From Neorhizobium galegae (GTDB lineage: Bacteria; Pseudomonadota; Alphaproteobacteria; Rhizobiales; Rhizobiaceae): 64,000 nt of DNA. The notes below the pieces were generated by a model, which searched no databases, was not told the origin of the DNA, and saw nothing but the letters and a program-made list of their open reading frames with translations. A program made the position numbers and the translations under genes. This document shows positions 17,902-26,488 of this stretch, one piece after another (the first letter of the stretch is position 1; every line of letters starts with the position of its first letter). Location of the stretch: assembly GCF_021391675.1 (NCBI RefSeq), contig NZ_CP090095.1, positions 3,229,501-3,293,500 of the forward strand, given 5' to 3'.

Positions 17902-18058
17902 GTTTGCGGGGATGGTGGAAGGACGGCGCCGACTTAGACAAAAGGGCGGCGGGAGCAAGGTTAGCGACAGGGAAGCACGCATGGCTTCATTGGGGCCGGG
18001 AGCGGACTGGCAGCTTCTGGAGGGCGACGCTGGGAAAGCAGCCATACTGAATGCGTTC

Positions 18059-18098
18059 TGAGCTACGACGTGCGGTTCGAATCTCGTCCAGTGCGCCA
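18059..18098 (+). other. tRNA-3'-end-like fragment at the islet edge
   Basis: The stretch contains a TpsiC-loop-like GGTTCGAATC (18074-18083) followed by a GCGCCA-type end. The five-base T stem does not pair well, and no anticodon arm folds upstream. It is therefore at most a degenerate tRNA remnant, such as an old integration site. No integrase is present in the window. Confidence 0.22.
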
Positions 18099-18271
18099 TT
18101 TCAGTACAGAACTATGAACGCCGAACGGCGCCGGTTGCCCGCTCGAAGCGGCCACCAGGACCTTCTGGCCGAAGGGGGGCGTACCGGCCATTCTGGTCGT
18201 GGGGATTCGAACAGTCTATGACGCCAGTTGGTAGTTCGAAATGGGCTACATAATTTTGCGAGAGGGCGACA

Positions 18272-18730
18272 TTGAGCAATCATAAGCAAATTACAGGAAA
18301 CATCGGCGTCTATCATGTAGCACGGGAACTATCGCGCGTGGGCTGGAATGTCATGCTCACGGTAAGGAATGCCAAGGGTGCTGATATGTTCGCCATATCA
18401 GAAGACGAGAGCACCCAGCGCCCGATCCAAGTCAAGTCTCATGCTGCGAGGCCACAGGATACGCATCTTGGACTTCTGCCAGAGAAGCACGTTACCCCAT
18501 GGTGGGTGTTTGTTGCATTTGCGGCTAGTTCGGAGCCGACTTGTTACGTCATTTCGCTCGAGGAAATTCGTGCCCGCATGGGGCGCGATCCGGGTACGCG
18601 AACAGGTAAACCCGAACATGAACGCTTGTTCTGGTTTCACCGTCGTTACTACACCCCAGGATCAGATCTCGAGATGACTGAGGCGCGGAACGCTTGGCAC
18701 CGCCTTGGACAAGCAAGGCCTTTAACCTAA
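18272..18730 (+). CDS. Small PD-(D/E)XK-nuclease-like protein of the accessory islet
   Basis: 152 residues from a TTG at 18272. The start is supported by 'AGAGGG' 5 bases upstream, and there is no alternative ATG before the conserved part. The N-terminal third fits the PD-(D/E)XK pattern: E19 in the first helix ('VARELSRVGW'), D38 in 'KGADMFAI', and Q53-x-K55 in 'PIQVKSH', with Q in place of E as in some members. Such proteins are often restriction or defence nucleases, or catalytically altered relatives. Base composition is visibly lower in GC than the flanks. The GIY-YIG gene follows 124 bases later on the same strand. The nuclease call rests on a motif match only. Confidence 0.5.
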   Translation: MSNHKQITGNIGVYHVARELSRVGWNVMLTVRNAKGADMFAISEDESTQRPIQVKSHAARPQDTHLGLLPEKHVTPWWVFVAFAASSEPTCYVISLEEIRARMGRDPGTRTGKPEHERLFWFHRRYYTPGSDLEMTEARNAWHRLGQARPLT

Positions 18731-18854
18731 GACCTGCCCATAGCACTCCTCTAAGCATCTGTTAGCCTTCGCTTAATTGCCATCAACAGCGACAATAGCG
18801 GAGCTGATTATAAAACTTGTCGTTTTGCGGGAGCAATGCAAGCAAAGGATTAGA

Positions 18855-19721
18855 ATGCCACAGTGGAACGCAGATACGTTGCTTAATCTCGGGTTTAAGG
18901 ACGTCGCCGGCTGGATATCTTCAGATGATGGAGGCATCGACTACCGTTTGGATGGCTTGAACGCACAATCCGACATGCTGCTGTTAGACGAGCGGAACTC
19001 ACTATATGCTTTTGTTTTCGATAACAGCGTCATGTATATTGGTAAAACCTCTAGAAGTATTCGAAAACGCTTTGCCGGATACAAAAATCCACACCGCGAC
19101 CAGAGAACAAACTGGCGTTGCCATGGTAAGATTCAGGAGGTGCTCCGACATGACAAGGCACTACGCATATTTATATTCAATCCGATTTCTTACTTACGCT
19201 ACGGCGATTTCGAAATTAATATTGCTGCGGGATTGGAAGACTCCTTAATTGCAGAGTTTAGTCCGCCATGGAACGGTAGCGAACGTGGGCGACCGGTCAC
19301 CGAGGAGGCCGAACGGGAAAAGGCGGAAGAAGTTTCTTCACCCACCAGCGCCCCACAGCAAATTCCTGATGTGCTTTCGGCCGTGCCAATGCCCGACGGC
19401 CTGACACAGGTTATTGCGTCCTTCCAAATTGCCCTAGGAGAGGCGTACTTCCACGGGGGGCTAATCAACCCGGGTGTAGAAGCGAGCAGTTACCTCGGTA
19501 ATGACGGCGATCCGATTACGATTGCCTTTGGTGACGGAACTGAACCGGTGACATCCCGCATTAACCGAACCGCCAACAAAACGGGAGCCGTCCGAATCGT
19601 AGGCCGAAACAGATTTATTGCACAGTGGTTCCAAAAGCATTTCAACAAAGGCGATACCGTTGAGGCGCAAGTGTTGGACCCGCACAGAATCCTTCTGATT
19701 ACCAAACACGTGGAGCAGTGA
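18855..19721 (+). CDS. GIY-YIG nuclease-domain protein of the accessory islet
   Basis: 288 residues from ATG 18855, with 'AAAGGA' 5 bases upstream. A TTG-led frame from 18777 has no ribosome site. GIY-YIG elements: 'LYAF' (residues 50-53, the GIY strand), 'MYIGKTS' (60-66), Arg70/Arg72, and the distal catalytic-Glu motif 'LEDSLIAEFSPPWN' (Glu128, Asn140), much like Eco29kI-type restriction enzymes. A charged linker (about 145-165) leads to a C-terminal domain with 'VRIVGRNRFIAQWF' and 'GDTVEAQVLDP', possibly a DNA-recognition fold. It is AT-richer than the flanks. No methyltransferase is adjacent, so a standard restriction-modification system is not supported. Confidence 0.65.
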   Translation: MPQWNADTLLNLGFKDVAGWISSDDGGIDYRLDGLNAQSDMLLLDERNSLYAFVFDNSVMYIGKTSRSIRKRFAGYKNPHRDQRTNWRCHGKIQEVLRHDKALRIFIFNPISYLRYGDFEINIAAGLEDSLIAEFSPPWNGSERGRPVTEEAEREKAEEVSSPTSAPQQIPDVLSAVPMPDGLTQVIASFQIALGEAYFHGGLINPGVEASSYLGNDGDPITIAFGDGTEPVTSRINRTANKTGAVRIVGRNRFIAQWFQKHFNKGDTVEAQVLDPHRILLITKHVEQ

Positions 19722-20463
19722 CTTGATGCCCCGAAGTCCAAAGGCGAGCCCGATCGCAACATTCACTGCAGTCTGCTTCGGGCCGAACGGAGGCATTGAA
19801 GGCATTCGCTTCATTCAAGTCCTGCCCCGCACCCCTCCCTCAGATTTTTTTCACCCTCGATCATCCCCACCTCTCCAACCCATGCCTACAATCCCCTCGC
19901 TCCCACCGCCGGAGTGTTTCGCGAGACGTTCGTGGGCAGGCGGGGGCCGGCGCTTTCATTGGAACCGTAACGTGCGGGGATGGTGGAAGAGGTGAAAGCC
20001 ATGGTGTGTGCGTCGAAAGACGAACATTCCTATCAAGCCTCCCCCTGGCCACCGGGCCGGGTTCGGCTGAGCCGTGCAAGTGGCAGGATTTCCCGAAAGG
20101 AGATCGCGAACGAAGCCACGCAGTGGGGCGAGGTGATCACCTGTAGGGGCCGGAAGCCCCGAGAAGACGCCGAAGGCCACGCGAATGCGGAGGCACCTAT
20201 TAAAATCTATTGAGGTTCCGCATTCGTGTGGACTCTCCGATCTTTGACAGAGCCACGGCACCAAGGCACGCGTCCGTCTTTTTTCCGCCCCTGCCCTTCT
20301 CTTGCCGGAATTGTTCCCGCCTAATCGATCAGTCGATTCGCCTGGCCCTCGGCCGGGATCTGCCCCATTCTTGCATGGCCGCGTTGCGGTATGGCACAGT
20401 TCCGGTTCCGGAGCTGCGGACGGGGATGGTGTCGGCGAGAGGTGCGAAGGAAGGGACTTTTAG
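19722..20463. other. 742-base hairpin-rich spacer with no supported gene
   Basis: Several short overlapping frames exist on both strands (for example 19956-20264 on the minus strand), but none shows a recognisable domain or ribosome site. The right half carries closely spaced perfect palindromes: AGGTGATCACCT (20131-20142), GGGGC/GCCCC (20146-20160) and a 15-base-pair stem at 20177-20231. A structured RNA or the remnant of a mobile element is possible. I recognise no known RNA family. Confidence 0.45.
20177..20231. repeat. Long inverted repeat in the islet spacer
   Basis: Arms CCACGCGAATGCGGA (20177-20191) and TCCGCATTCGTGTGG (20217-20231) pair over 15 positions, with one G-U pair. They enclose a 25-base AT-rich loop that itself has an ACCT/AGGT pair. 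There is no T-run on either side. Confidence 0.7.
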
Positions 20464-22311
20464 GTGGAGGCTTTTTATATCGTCCTGCTGGTCGGCACGG
20501 TCCTGGTGCTGGCGGCTGCCCTTTCCAGCCTCCTTGCCTTCCGTTTCGGTGCTCCCCTCCTCTTGATCTTCCTGTCGATCGGCCTGCTCGCCGGCGTCGA
20601 TGGCCTCGGCATCCAATTCGAGAACTATTCCTTCACCTTCATGCTGGGATATCTGGCGCTGGCGATCGTGCTGTTCGATTCCGGCTTCATGACCCCCATC
20701 CACTCGTTTCGCATCGCCGCCGTTCCGGCGGTCACGCTCGCCTCGGTCGGCGTCCTCCTGACGGCCGGCCTTTTTGCCTTCGCCGCGACGATCCTTCTCG
20801 ACTTCAACTGGCTCGAAGGCCTGCTGCTCGGCTCGATCGTCGCCTCGACGGATGCGGCCGCCGTCTTCTTCCTGCTGCGCGTCAGCGGCATCAACATCCG
20901 CGACAAGGTCCGTTCGACGCTCGAAGTCGAGTCCGGCACCAACGACCCGATGGCGATCTTCCTGACGATAGCGCTCGCCGAACTTCTGGCGACCGGACAG
21001 GGTTTTTCCGGCCTCGACCTGCACTTCCTTTTCCTGTTCGTCGAGGAAATGGGGCTCGGCGTCATCTGCGGCCTGTTCGGCGGCATGATGATCGTCTGGG
21101 TGCTGAACCGCTTCACCTCCGACCGGGGGCTGGCGCCGATCTTCGTGCTGACGCTGGCGCTGCTGGTCTTTTCCTTCACCGGCGCCATGGGCGGCAGCGG
21201 CTTCCTCGCGGTCTATGTGGCCGGCATCTATTCCGGCAATCGCAAGATGTTCGCCAAGCCCCAGATCATCCGCTTCAACGAGGGACTGAGCTGGCTCGCC
21301 CAGATCATCATGTTCCTGGTACTCGGCCTGCTCGCCACGCCGTCGCAGTTTCCGGCCATCCTTCTGCCGGCGATCGGGCTGGCACTGTTCCTGATCTTCG
21401 TCGCCCGGCCGATTGCGGTGTGGCTGAGCCTTCTGCCCTATGATTTCACCCAGCAGGAAACCAGCTTCCTCGCCTGGGTCGGCCTGCGCGGCGCCGTCTC
21501 CATCCTGCTGGCGATCATGCCGGTCTTGAGCGGCGTCGAGAACGGCCAGCTCTTCTTCAACGTCACCTTCATCATCGTGCTGGTCTCCCTCCTCGTCCAG
21601 GGCTGGACGATCAAGCCGGTCGCCCACAAGCTCGGCCTCATCATTCCGCCGCGCATCGGCGCCGTCGACAAGATCGAGCTCGACCTGCCGGGCACCGCCC
21701 ATCACGAACTGATCTCCTACCGCGTCATGAAGGGCAGCCCGATCCTGCAGGGCGAGCGCATTCCTCGCTGGGCCATGCCGTCGCTGGTCATCCGCGACGG
21801 CCGCAGCATGCGTTATCAATATGCCGGCCGGCTGAAGGAAAACGACCAGGTCTACCTGTTCATCTCGCCCGCCTACTCGAAACTCCTCGACCGCATCTTC
21901 GCAAGCCAGGTGCCGGTCGACGAGGACGACGCGGAATTTTTCGGCGCGTTTGCGATCTCGCCGACCAGGCCCGCCAAGGAGCTCGATGCGGCTTACGGCC
22001 CCGGCCTGCTGTCCGCCAACGAGCAGAACATGACCGTCGGCGACCTTATGACGTCGCGGCTCGGCGGCCGGGTGGATTATGCCGACCGCATCCGCTTCGG
22101 CTCGATCATCCTGATCGTGCGCGAACTCGACGAGCACGAACATGTCCGCAGCATCGGCATCTCGCTGGAGCCGGTGGAGCCGGCGACCAATCTGCCGATC
22201 TTCATCAACATGCGCGAGATTGCCCACCGCGTCCGCGATCTGGTCCGCAGATATCGCGGCAAGAACGTGCCGGTGAAGCCGGGCGCCGTGCCGCCCGAGG
22301 GCCCGGCATAG
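20464..22311 (+). CDS. Potassium/proton antiporter (NhaP2/CvrA type, CPA1)
   Basis: 615 residues starting at GTG 20464. Residues 1 to about 400 form 12 or so hydrophobic helices of the CPA1 Na+(K+)/H+ exchanger family, including 'VASTDAAAVFFLL' and 'ESGTNDPMAIFLT' (ion-binding helix region) and 'WVGLRGAVSILLA'. The C terminus holds a TrkA_C-like domain and a CorC_HlyC-like domain, as in NhaP2. It expels K+ in exchange for H+ at the inner membrane. It lies between the accessory islet and pgk, and pgk follows after 170 bases. Confidence 0.9.
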   Translation: MEAFYIVLLVGTVLVLAAALSSLLAFRFGAPLLLIFLSIGLLAGVDGLGIQFENYSFTFMLGYLALAIVLFDSGFMTPIHSFRIAAVPAVTLASVGVLLTAGLFAFAATILLDFNWLEGLLLGSIVASTDAAAVFFLLRVSGINIRDKVRSTLEVESGTNDPMAIFLTIALAELLATGQGFSGLDLHFLFLFVEEMGLGVICGLFGGMMIVWVLNRFTSDRGLAPIFVLTLALLVFSFTGAMGGSGFLAVYVAGIYSGNRKMFAKPQIIRFNEGLSWLAQIIMFLVLGLLATPSQFPAILLPAIGLALFLIFVARPIAVWLSLLPYDFTQQETSFLAWVGLRGAVSILLAIMPVLSGVENGQLFFNVTFIIVLVSLLVQGWTIKPVAHKLGLIIPPRIGAVDKIELDLPGTAHHELISYRVMKGSPILQGERIPRWAMPSLVIRDGRSMRYQYAGRLKENDQVYLFISPAYSKLLDRIFASQVPVDEDDAEFFGAFAISPTRPAKELDAAYGPGLLSANEQNMTVGDLMTSRLGGRVDYADRIRFGSIILIVRELDEHEHVRSIGISLEPVEPATNLPIFINMREIAHRVRDLVRRYRGKNVPVKPGAVPPEGPA

Positions 22312-22481
22312 AGCGGCGAAAGCTCAAACAAAATCCTCCACCCGCTGCGTTATCGCAGTAGAATCGGCATGCAGCCTATCCGCGACAGACGGAATGGAAA
22401 TGGTTGCGACCAATCGTCTTGCGTCGCCGGTCAGGCATAGTAAGGTCCGCTACGAACTTTCCGAGTAAATGGATTAGCATC

Positions 22482-23684
22482 ATGCCGGCCTTCAAAACCC
22501 TTGACGACCTCACCGATATCGCAGCCAAGCGCGTGCTCGTGCGCGTCGATCTCAACGTTCCCGTTTCCGATGGCAAGGTCACCGACGCGACCCGCATCGA
22601 ACGCGTCGCACCGACCATCCTGGAACTTGCCAAGAAGGGCGCCAAGGTCATCCTGCTTGCCCATTTCGGCCGTCCGAAGGGCGAGCCGATCGCCGACATG
22701 TCGCTGTCGCTGATCGTCTCTGCCGTCAACCAGGTCCTCGGCCACAAGATCCTCTTCGCCTCCGATTGCATCGGCCCCGAAGCCGAACAGGCGATCGCCC
22801 ACATGAAGAACGGCGACATCCTGCTGCTCGAAAACACCCGTTTCCACAAGGGTGAGGAAAAGAACGACCCGGGCTTCACCGAGGCGCTCGCCAAGAACGG
22901 CGACATCTTCGTCAACGACGCCTTCTCCGCCGCCCACCGCGCCCATGCCTCGACCGAGGGCCTCGCCCATCACCTGCCCGCCTATGCCGGCCGCACGATG
23001 CAGGAGGAACTCGAAGCGCTCGAAAAGGGCCTCGGCAATCCCGCCCGCCCCGTCGTCGCGATCGTCGGCGGCGCCAAGGTCTCGACCAAGATCGACCTGC
23101 TGCAGAACCTCGTGAAACGGGTCGACGCGCTGGTGATTGGCGGCGGCATGGCCAACACCTTCATCGCGGCACAAGGCATCGATGTGGGCAAGTCGCTCTG
23201 CGAGCACGACCTTGCCGACACGGCCCGCAAGATCATGGCAGAAGCGGCAGCGTCCAATTGCGCCATCGTGCTGCCGGTCGACGGCGTCGTCGCCCGCGAG
23301 TTCAAGGCTGGTGCCGCCAACGAAGTGGTTGATATCGACAAGATTCCCGCCGACGCCATGATGCTCGACGTCGGGCCGAAGTCGGTGGCGGCCGTCAACG
23401 AATGGATCTCCAAGGCCTCGACGCTCGTCTGGAACGGCCCGCTCGGCGCCTTCGAGATCGAGCCGTTCGACAAGGCGACGGTCGCTGCCGCCAAGCATGC
23501 GGCAGAGCAGACCAGGGCCGGCAAGCTCACCTCGGTCGCAGGCGGCGGCGATACGGTCGCGGCCCTCAACCACGCAGGCGCTGCCGACGACTTCTCCTAT
23601 GTCTCGACCGCCGGCGGCGCATTCCTGGAATGGATGGAAGGCAAGGATCTGCCAGGCGTCTCGGTGCTGATCAAGGCCGCCTGA
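22482..23684 (+). CDS. pgk: Phosphoglycerate kinase
   Basis: 400 residues from ATG 22482. The track frame back to 22404 adds only non-conserved sequence. Signatures: '[11 protein letters not shown]' near the N terminus, '[10 protein letters not shown]', '[15 protein letters not shown]', '[11 protein letters not shown]', '[10 protein letters not shown]' and '[10 protein letters not shown]'. It transfers phosphate between 1,3-bisphosphoglycerate and ADP. Together with tkt, gap and the aldolase gene it belongs to a glycolytic/gluconeogenic cluster on one strand. Confidence 0.97.
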   Translation: MPAFKTLDDLTDIAAKRVLVRVDLNVPVSDGKVTDATRIERVAPTILELAKKGAKVILLAHFGRPKGEPIADMSLSLIVSAVNQVLGHKILFASDCIGPEAEQAIAHMKNGDILLLENTRFHKGEEKNDPGFTEALAKNGDIFVNDAFSAAHRAHASTEGLAHHLPAYAGRTMQEELEALEKGLGNPARPVVAIVGGAKVSTKIDLLQNLVKRVDALVIGGGMANTFIAAQGIDVGKSLCEHDLADTARKIMAEAAASNCAIVLPVDGVVAREFKAGAANEVVDIDKIPADAMMLDVGPKSVAAVNEWISKASTLVWNGPLGAFEIEPFDKATVAAAKHAAEQTRAGKLTSVAGGGDTVAALNHAGAADDFSYVSTAGGAFLEWMEGKDLPGVSVLIKAA

Positions 23685-23703
23685 TCTGTCATTTTTTCCA
23701 AAA

Positions 23704-23736
23704 GGGAGCGCGTTCCATATAGGGCGGCGCGCTCCC
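23704..23736 (+). terminator. Hairpin downstream of pgk
   Basis: Perfect nine-base arms GGGAGCGCG (23704-23712) and CGCGCTCCC (23728-23736) with a 15-base loop, 20 bases after the pgk stop. No T-run follows, so termination may be partial. Confidence 0.5.
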
Positions 23737-23769
23737 GAGTTAACTGGTTTAAAAAATTTTAGATGTTTT

Positions 23770-23796
23770 AAACGATTGAAAGCATTTCAATCGTTT
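23770..23796. promoter_or_regulatory. Perfect palindrome upstream of the aldolase gene, candidate operator
   Basis: Twelve-base arms AAACGATTGAAA (23770-23781) and TTTCAATCGTTT (23785-23796) flank GCA. TTTCAAT recurs 9 bases further on (23794-23800). The element sits in an AT-rich pocket about 110 bases before the aldolase start, where an operator would be expected. The half-site resembles those of LacI-family sugar regulators. It could also form an RNA hairpin. Confidence 0.45.
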
Positions 23797-23904
23797 CAAT
23801 AGCTTACCGGAGGATTTCCCTTTAAAATAACTTCTGTTATCCGCGACTGACAGCTTGGGAGAGACGAGCGCGTTGTGCGCCAACTTTAGGGACAGGAGTG
23901 TAGT

Positions 23905-24801
23905 ATGGTGGACGCGAAGATGTTGAACAAGATGCGTTCTGCGCCCGGATTTATTGCGGCGCTGGACCAAAGCGGCGGTTCAACACCCGGAGCATTGCGT
24001 CTTTATGGCGTGTCCGAGTCCGACTATCAGGGTGACGAGGAAATGTTCCGCCTGATCCACGCCATGCGCGTCCGCATCATGAGCGCGCCCGCCTTCACAG
24101 GCGACAAGGTTATCGGCGCCATCCTTTTCGAGCGGACCATGGACGGCGACGTCGATGGTCAGGCCGTTCCCTCCTATCTCTGGGAAAAGCGCGGCGTCGT
24201 CCCCTTTCTCAAAGTCGACAAGGGCCTGAATGCCGAGGAAAACGGCGTTCAGACGATGAAGCCGATGCCCGATCTGGATGATCTCCTCATCCGCGGCCGC
24301 GAAAAAGGGATATTCGGGACCAAGATGCGTTCGGTGATCGGCCATGCCGACAAGGCCGGCATCGCTGCCGTCGTGGAACAGCAGTTCCAGGTCGCCCGTC
24401 AGATCATCGGCCAGGGCCTCATGCCGATCATCGAGCCTGAGGTTTCCATCAAGAGCCCGACAAAGGAACAGGCTGAAGCGATCTTGCGCGACGAGATCGC
24501 ACAGCAGCTCGACAAGCTTCCCGCAGGCGAGACCGTCATGCTGAAATTGACGATCCCGACGGTCGCCGATTTCTACGCTCCCTTGACCGCCCACAAATCG
24601 GTCGTCCGCGTCGTCGCCCTTTCCGGCGGCTACAGCACCGCGGAAGCCTGCGAAAAGCTCAGCCACAACCATGGCATGATCGCGAGTTTCTCGCGCGCCC
24701 TGGCGGAGAACCTCCGTGCCTCGATGAGTGACGCGGACTTCGATGCGAGCCTGGCCGCAACGATCGATCAGATCTACGCCGCAAGCGTCAACAAGTCCTG
24801 A
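23905..24801 (+). CDS. Fructose-bisphosphate aldolase, class I
   Basis: 298 residues. 'AALDQSGGSTPGALRLYG' near the start and 'ERTMDGDVDG', 'GLMPIIEPEV' and 'LKLTIP' (the likely Schiff-base Lys strand) identify the small prokaryotic class I aldolase type. It cleaves fructose-1,6-bisphosphate into two triose phosphates without a metal. 'GACAGGAG' lies 8 bases before the ATG. It has its own upstream region (220 bases with a palindrome) and a strong terminator, so it is probably a separate transcript from pgk. Confidence 0.92.
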   Translation: MVDAKMLNKMRSAPGFIAALDQSGGSTPGALRLYGVSESDYQGDEEMFRLIHAMRVRIMSAPAFTGDKVIGAILFERTMDGDVDGQAVPSYLWEKRGVVPFLKVDKGLNAEENGVQTMKPMPDLDDLLIRGREKGIFGTKMRSVIGHADKAGIAAVVEQQFQVARQIIGQGLMPIIEPEVSIKSPTKEQAEAILRDEIAQQLDKLPAGETVMLKLTIPTVADFYAPLTAHKSVVRVVALSGGYSTAEACEKLSHNHGMIASFSRALAENLRASMSDADFDASLAATIDQIYAASVNKS

Positions 24802-24909
24802 TACGGTTGTGGAGCATGCCGCTGTTCTCAGGCGACGTGCTACCGGGGGAAGCTGGAAGAAGTATCTCGAAAAGGCCGCTTGAGGAGCGCCTTTTCAAGG
24901 AGGAGGAAG

Positions 24910-24944
24910 AAGGCCGCTCCGGAAACGGAGCGGCCTTTCTGTTT
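24910..24944 (+). terminator. Intrinsic terminator of the aldolase gene
   Basis: Perfect twelve-base arms AAGGCCGCTCCG (24910-24921) and CGGAGCGGCCTT (24926-24937) with a GAAA loop, followed by a T-rich tail. A second, weaker hairpin with AAAAGG/CCTTTT arms lies just before it, at about 24869-24897. Confidence 0.85.
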
Positions 24945-25012
24945 GCTGCGACCTTGAAGCGGACGTGAACCGAACGGGCAAAACAACGTTCATTGCATGA
25001 TGGAGGTTGCCC

Positions 25013-25459
25013 ATGACGGAAATTGAAGAAAAGGTCCGCAGGCTTTTCGATGAATACGGCCGAACCAGCAATGACGCCCTGAAGGACGCGGCGGCGGTGA
25101 ATGTCTCCGGCGTCGCAGCGTTCTTCGCCGCCTACTTCGTCGGCTCGACACCACAGGCGGTGTTCGGTGGAGCCAATGACGCGGCATTCCGGGAAGTGAT
25201 CCCGCAGGGCTTCGCCCGATATCGGGATGCCGGCGGCAAGCGGATGGACATTACCGGCGTCAGGATCACCTGCCTCAACGATCTTCATGCGCTTGCGGAA
25301 GTCGGCTGGGATTTTTCCTACGTCAACAAGGCGGGCGAAGCCGGCAATGTTCGGTTCACCAACTTCTATCTGGTGACGATCGCCGATGGCGACCCCAGGA
25401 TTTTCGCCTATATCACCGGCGACGAGGAGAAGGCGATGCGTGACCACGGTCTTGCCTGA
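25013..25459 (+). CDS. NTF2/SnoaL-fold protein of unknown function
   Basis: 148 residues from ATG 25013, preceded by 'GGAGG' 6 bases upstream. The TTG at 25007 is inside that spacing and is rejected. The pattern of an N-terminal helix ('IEEKVRRLFDEYGRT'), a small cone of strands and a late 'NVRFTNFYLVT' strand suggests the NTF2-like superfamily, whose members range from isomerases to carriers. No catalytic set can be assigned. It follows the aldolase terminator and precedes phzF on the same strand. Confidence 0.6.
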   Translation: MTEIEEKVRRLFDEYGRTSNDALKDAAAVNVSGVAAFFAAYFVGSTPQAVFGGANDAAFREVIPQGFARYRDAGGKRMDITGVRITCLNDLHALAEVGWDFSYVNKAGEAGNVRFTNFYLVTIADGDPRIFAYITGDEEKAMRDHGLA

Positions 25460-25570
25460 GCCGATGACGCGGGCCGCTTTCATTCCGTTGATGACCGCGA
25501 TCAAAAACATTGGCTGGTCATGACGGTTGATGAGGCTTTAAATCCGGTATCGCTCCCGGAGAGTTCCGCC

Positions 25571-26488
25571 ATGCCGACCACAGATTTCGTCACCGTCGAT
25601 GTCTTCACGACCGAACGTTTCGCCGGCAACCCGCTCGCCGTGGTGCCGGATGCGCGCGGGCTCACCGACCGGCAGATGCAGAAGATCGCGGTCGAATTCG
25701 GTTATGCCGAAAGCACCTTCGTCCTGCCGCCGGAAAATCCTGAAAACAGCGCGCGGGTACGCATCTTCACCCCGACGATGGAAATTCCCTTTGCCGGCCA
25801 CCCCAATGTCGGCACCGCCTACGTGCTCGGTCAGCGGCGCGAACTGTTCGGCAAGCCGCTCGCCGATACGCTCCGATTCGAGGAGATCGCCGGCCTGGTG
25901 GAAATCCGGCTGCTGCGGGAGGCAGCCGGTGTGATCGGCGCTACGATCCGCGCGCCGAGACCGCTGGAAATCGGCGCCGAGATCGAGCCGGGCCTGATCG
26001 CCGACTGCGTTTCGATCGACGCAAAACACGTGCGCACCACCGCCCATGGACCGGTCTTCGCCTCGGTCGGCCTCGCCTTCGTGATCACTGAACTCGATGG
26101 CCTCGAAGCGCTTGCCGCCGCCCGGCCGAACATCACGGCGTTCCGCAAGGCGGCCGCAAGACACCAGGGCGCCGATGGCGACTTTCCGATCTTCCTCTAT
26201 GTCCGCAGCCGGGAAAAGCCCTGGAACCTCCGCGCCCGCATGTTCGCGCCGCTCGACGACATCATGGAGGATCCGGCGACCGGCAGCGCCTCAGCCGCCC
26301 TCTCCGCCTTCCTGGTAACGCGTGTGCCGGAGAAGGACGCCCAGGTGCATCTGACAATAGAGCAGGGCGTCGAGATGGGCCGCCGCAGCATCATCGAGCT
26401 CGACGTGGTCAAGACGGCCGGCACCGTCACCGACGTCACCATCACCGGCCACTGCGTGCCCGTCATGCGCGGCTCGATCGACGTCTAG
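25571..26488 (+). CDS. PhzF-family isomerase/epimerase
   Basis: 305 residues from ATG 25571, with 'GGAG' 9 bases upstream. Family marks are 'FAGNPLAVV', the catalytic Glu in 'GYAESTFV', 'TPTMEIPFAGHPN' and 'EDPATGSASAAL'. PhzF proteins fold like diaminopimelate epimerase and catalyse proton shifts on varied substrates. No phenazine genes are near, so the substrate is unknown. The stop overlaps the stop of the small minus-strand gene by 2 bases (tail to tail). Confidence 0.9.
   Translation: MPTTDFVTVDVFTTERFAGNPLAVVPDARGLTDRQMQKIAVEFGYAESTFVLPPENPENSARVRIFTPTMEIPFAGHPNVGTAYVLGQRRELFGKPLADTLRFEEIAGLVEIRLLREAAGVIGATIRAPRPLEIGAEIEPGLIADCVSIDAKHVRTTAHGPVFASVGLAFVITELDGLEALAAARPNITAFRKAAARHQGADGDFPIFLYVRSREKPWNLRARMFAPLDDIMEDPATGSASAALSAFLVTRVPEKDAQVHLTIEQGVEMGRRSIIELDVVKTAGTVTDVTITGHCVPVMRGSIDV

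Larger units (their letters stand above)
17833..18271. other. Gene-free left flank of the accessory islet
   Basis: 439 bases. It contains the gap terminator, then sequence without a convincing frame, a tRNA-3'-end-like stretch at about 18059-18098, and the ribosome site of the next gene. Base composition becomes more AT-rich toward the right end. Confidence 0.5.

Noticed and set aside
18272..19721. Classical restriction-modification system
   Set aside because: Two nuclease-like genes are present but no DNA methyltransferase motif (such as DPPY or PCQ) occurs in or near the islet.
19956..20264. 102-codon minus-strand frame in the islet spacer as a gene
   Set aside because: It has no ribosome site and no recognisable domain, and it spans the strong palindromes. 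It is left as part of the unexplained spacer.
20329..22227. 632-codon open frame antisense to the K+/H+ antiporter gene
   Set aside because: It encodes an Asp/Gln/Arg-rich low-complexity chain, a shadow of the membrane-protein gene on the plus strand.
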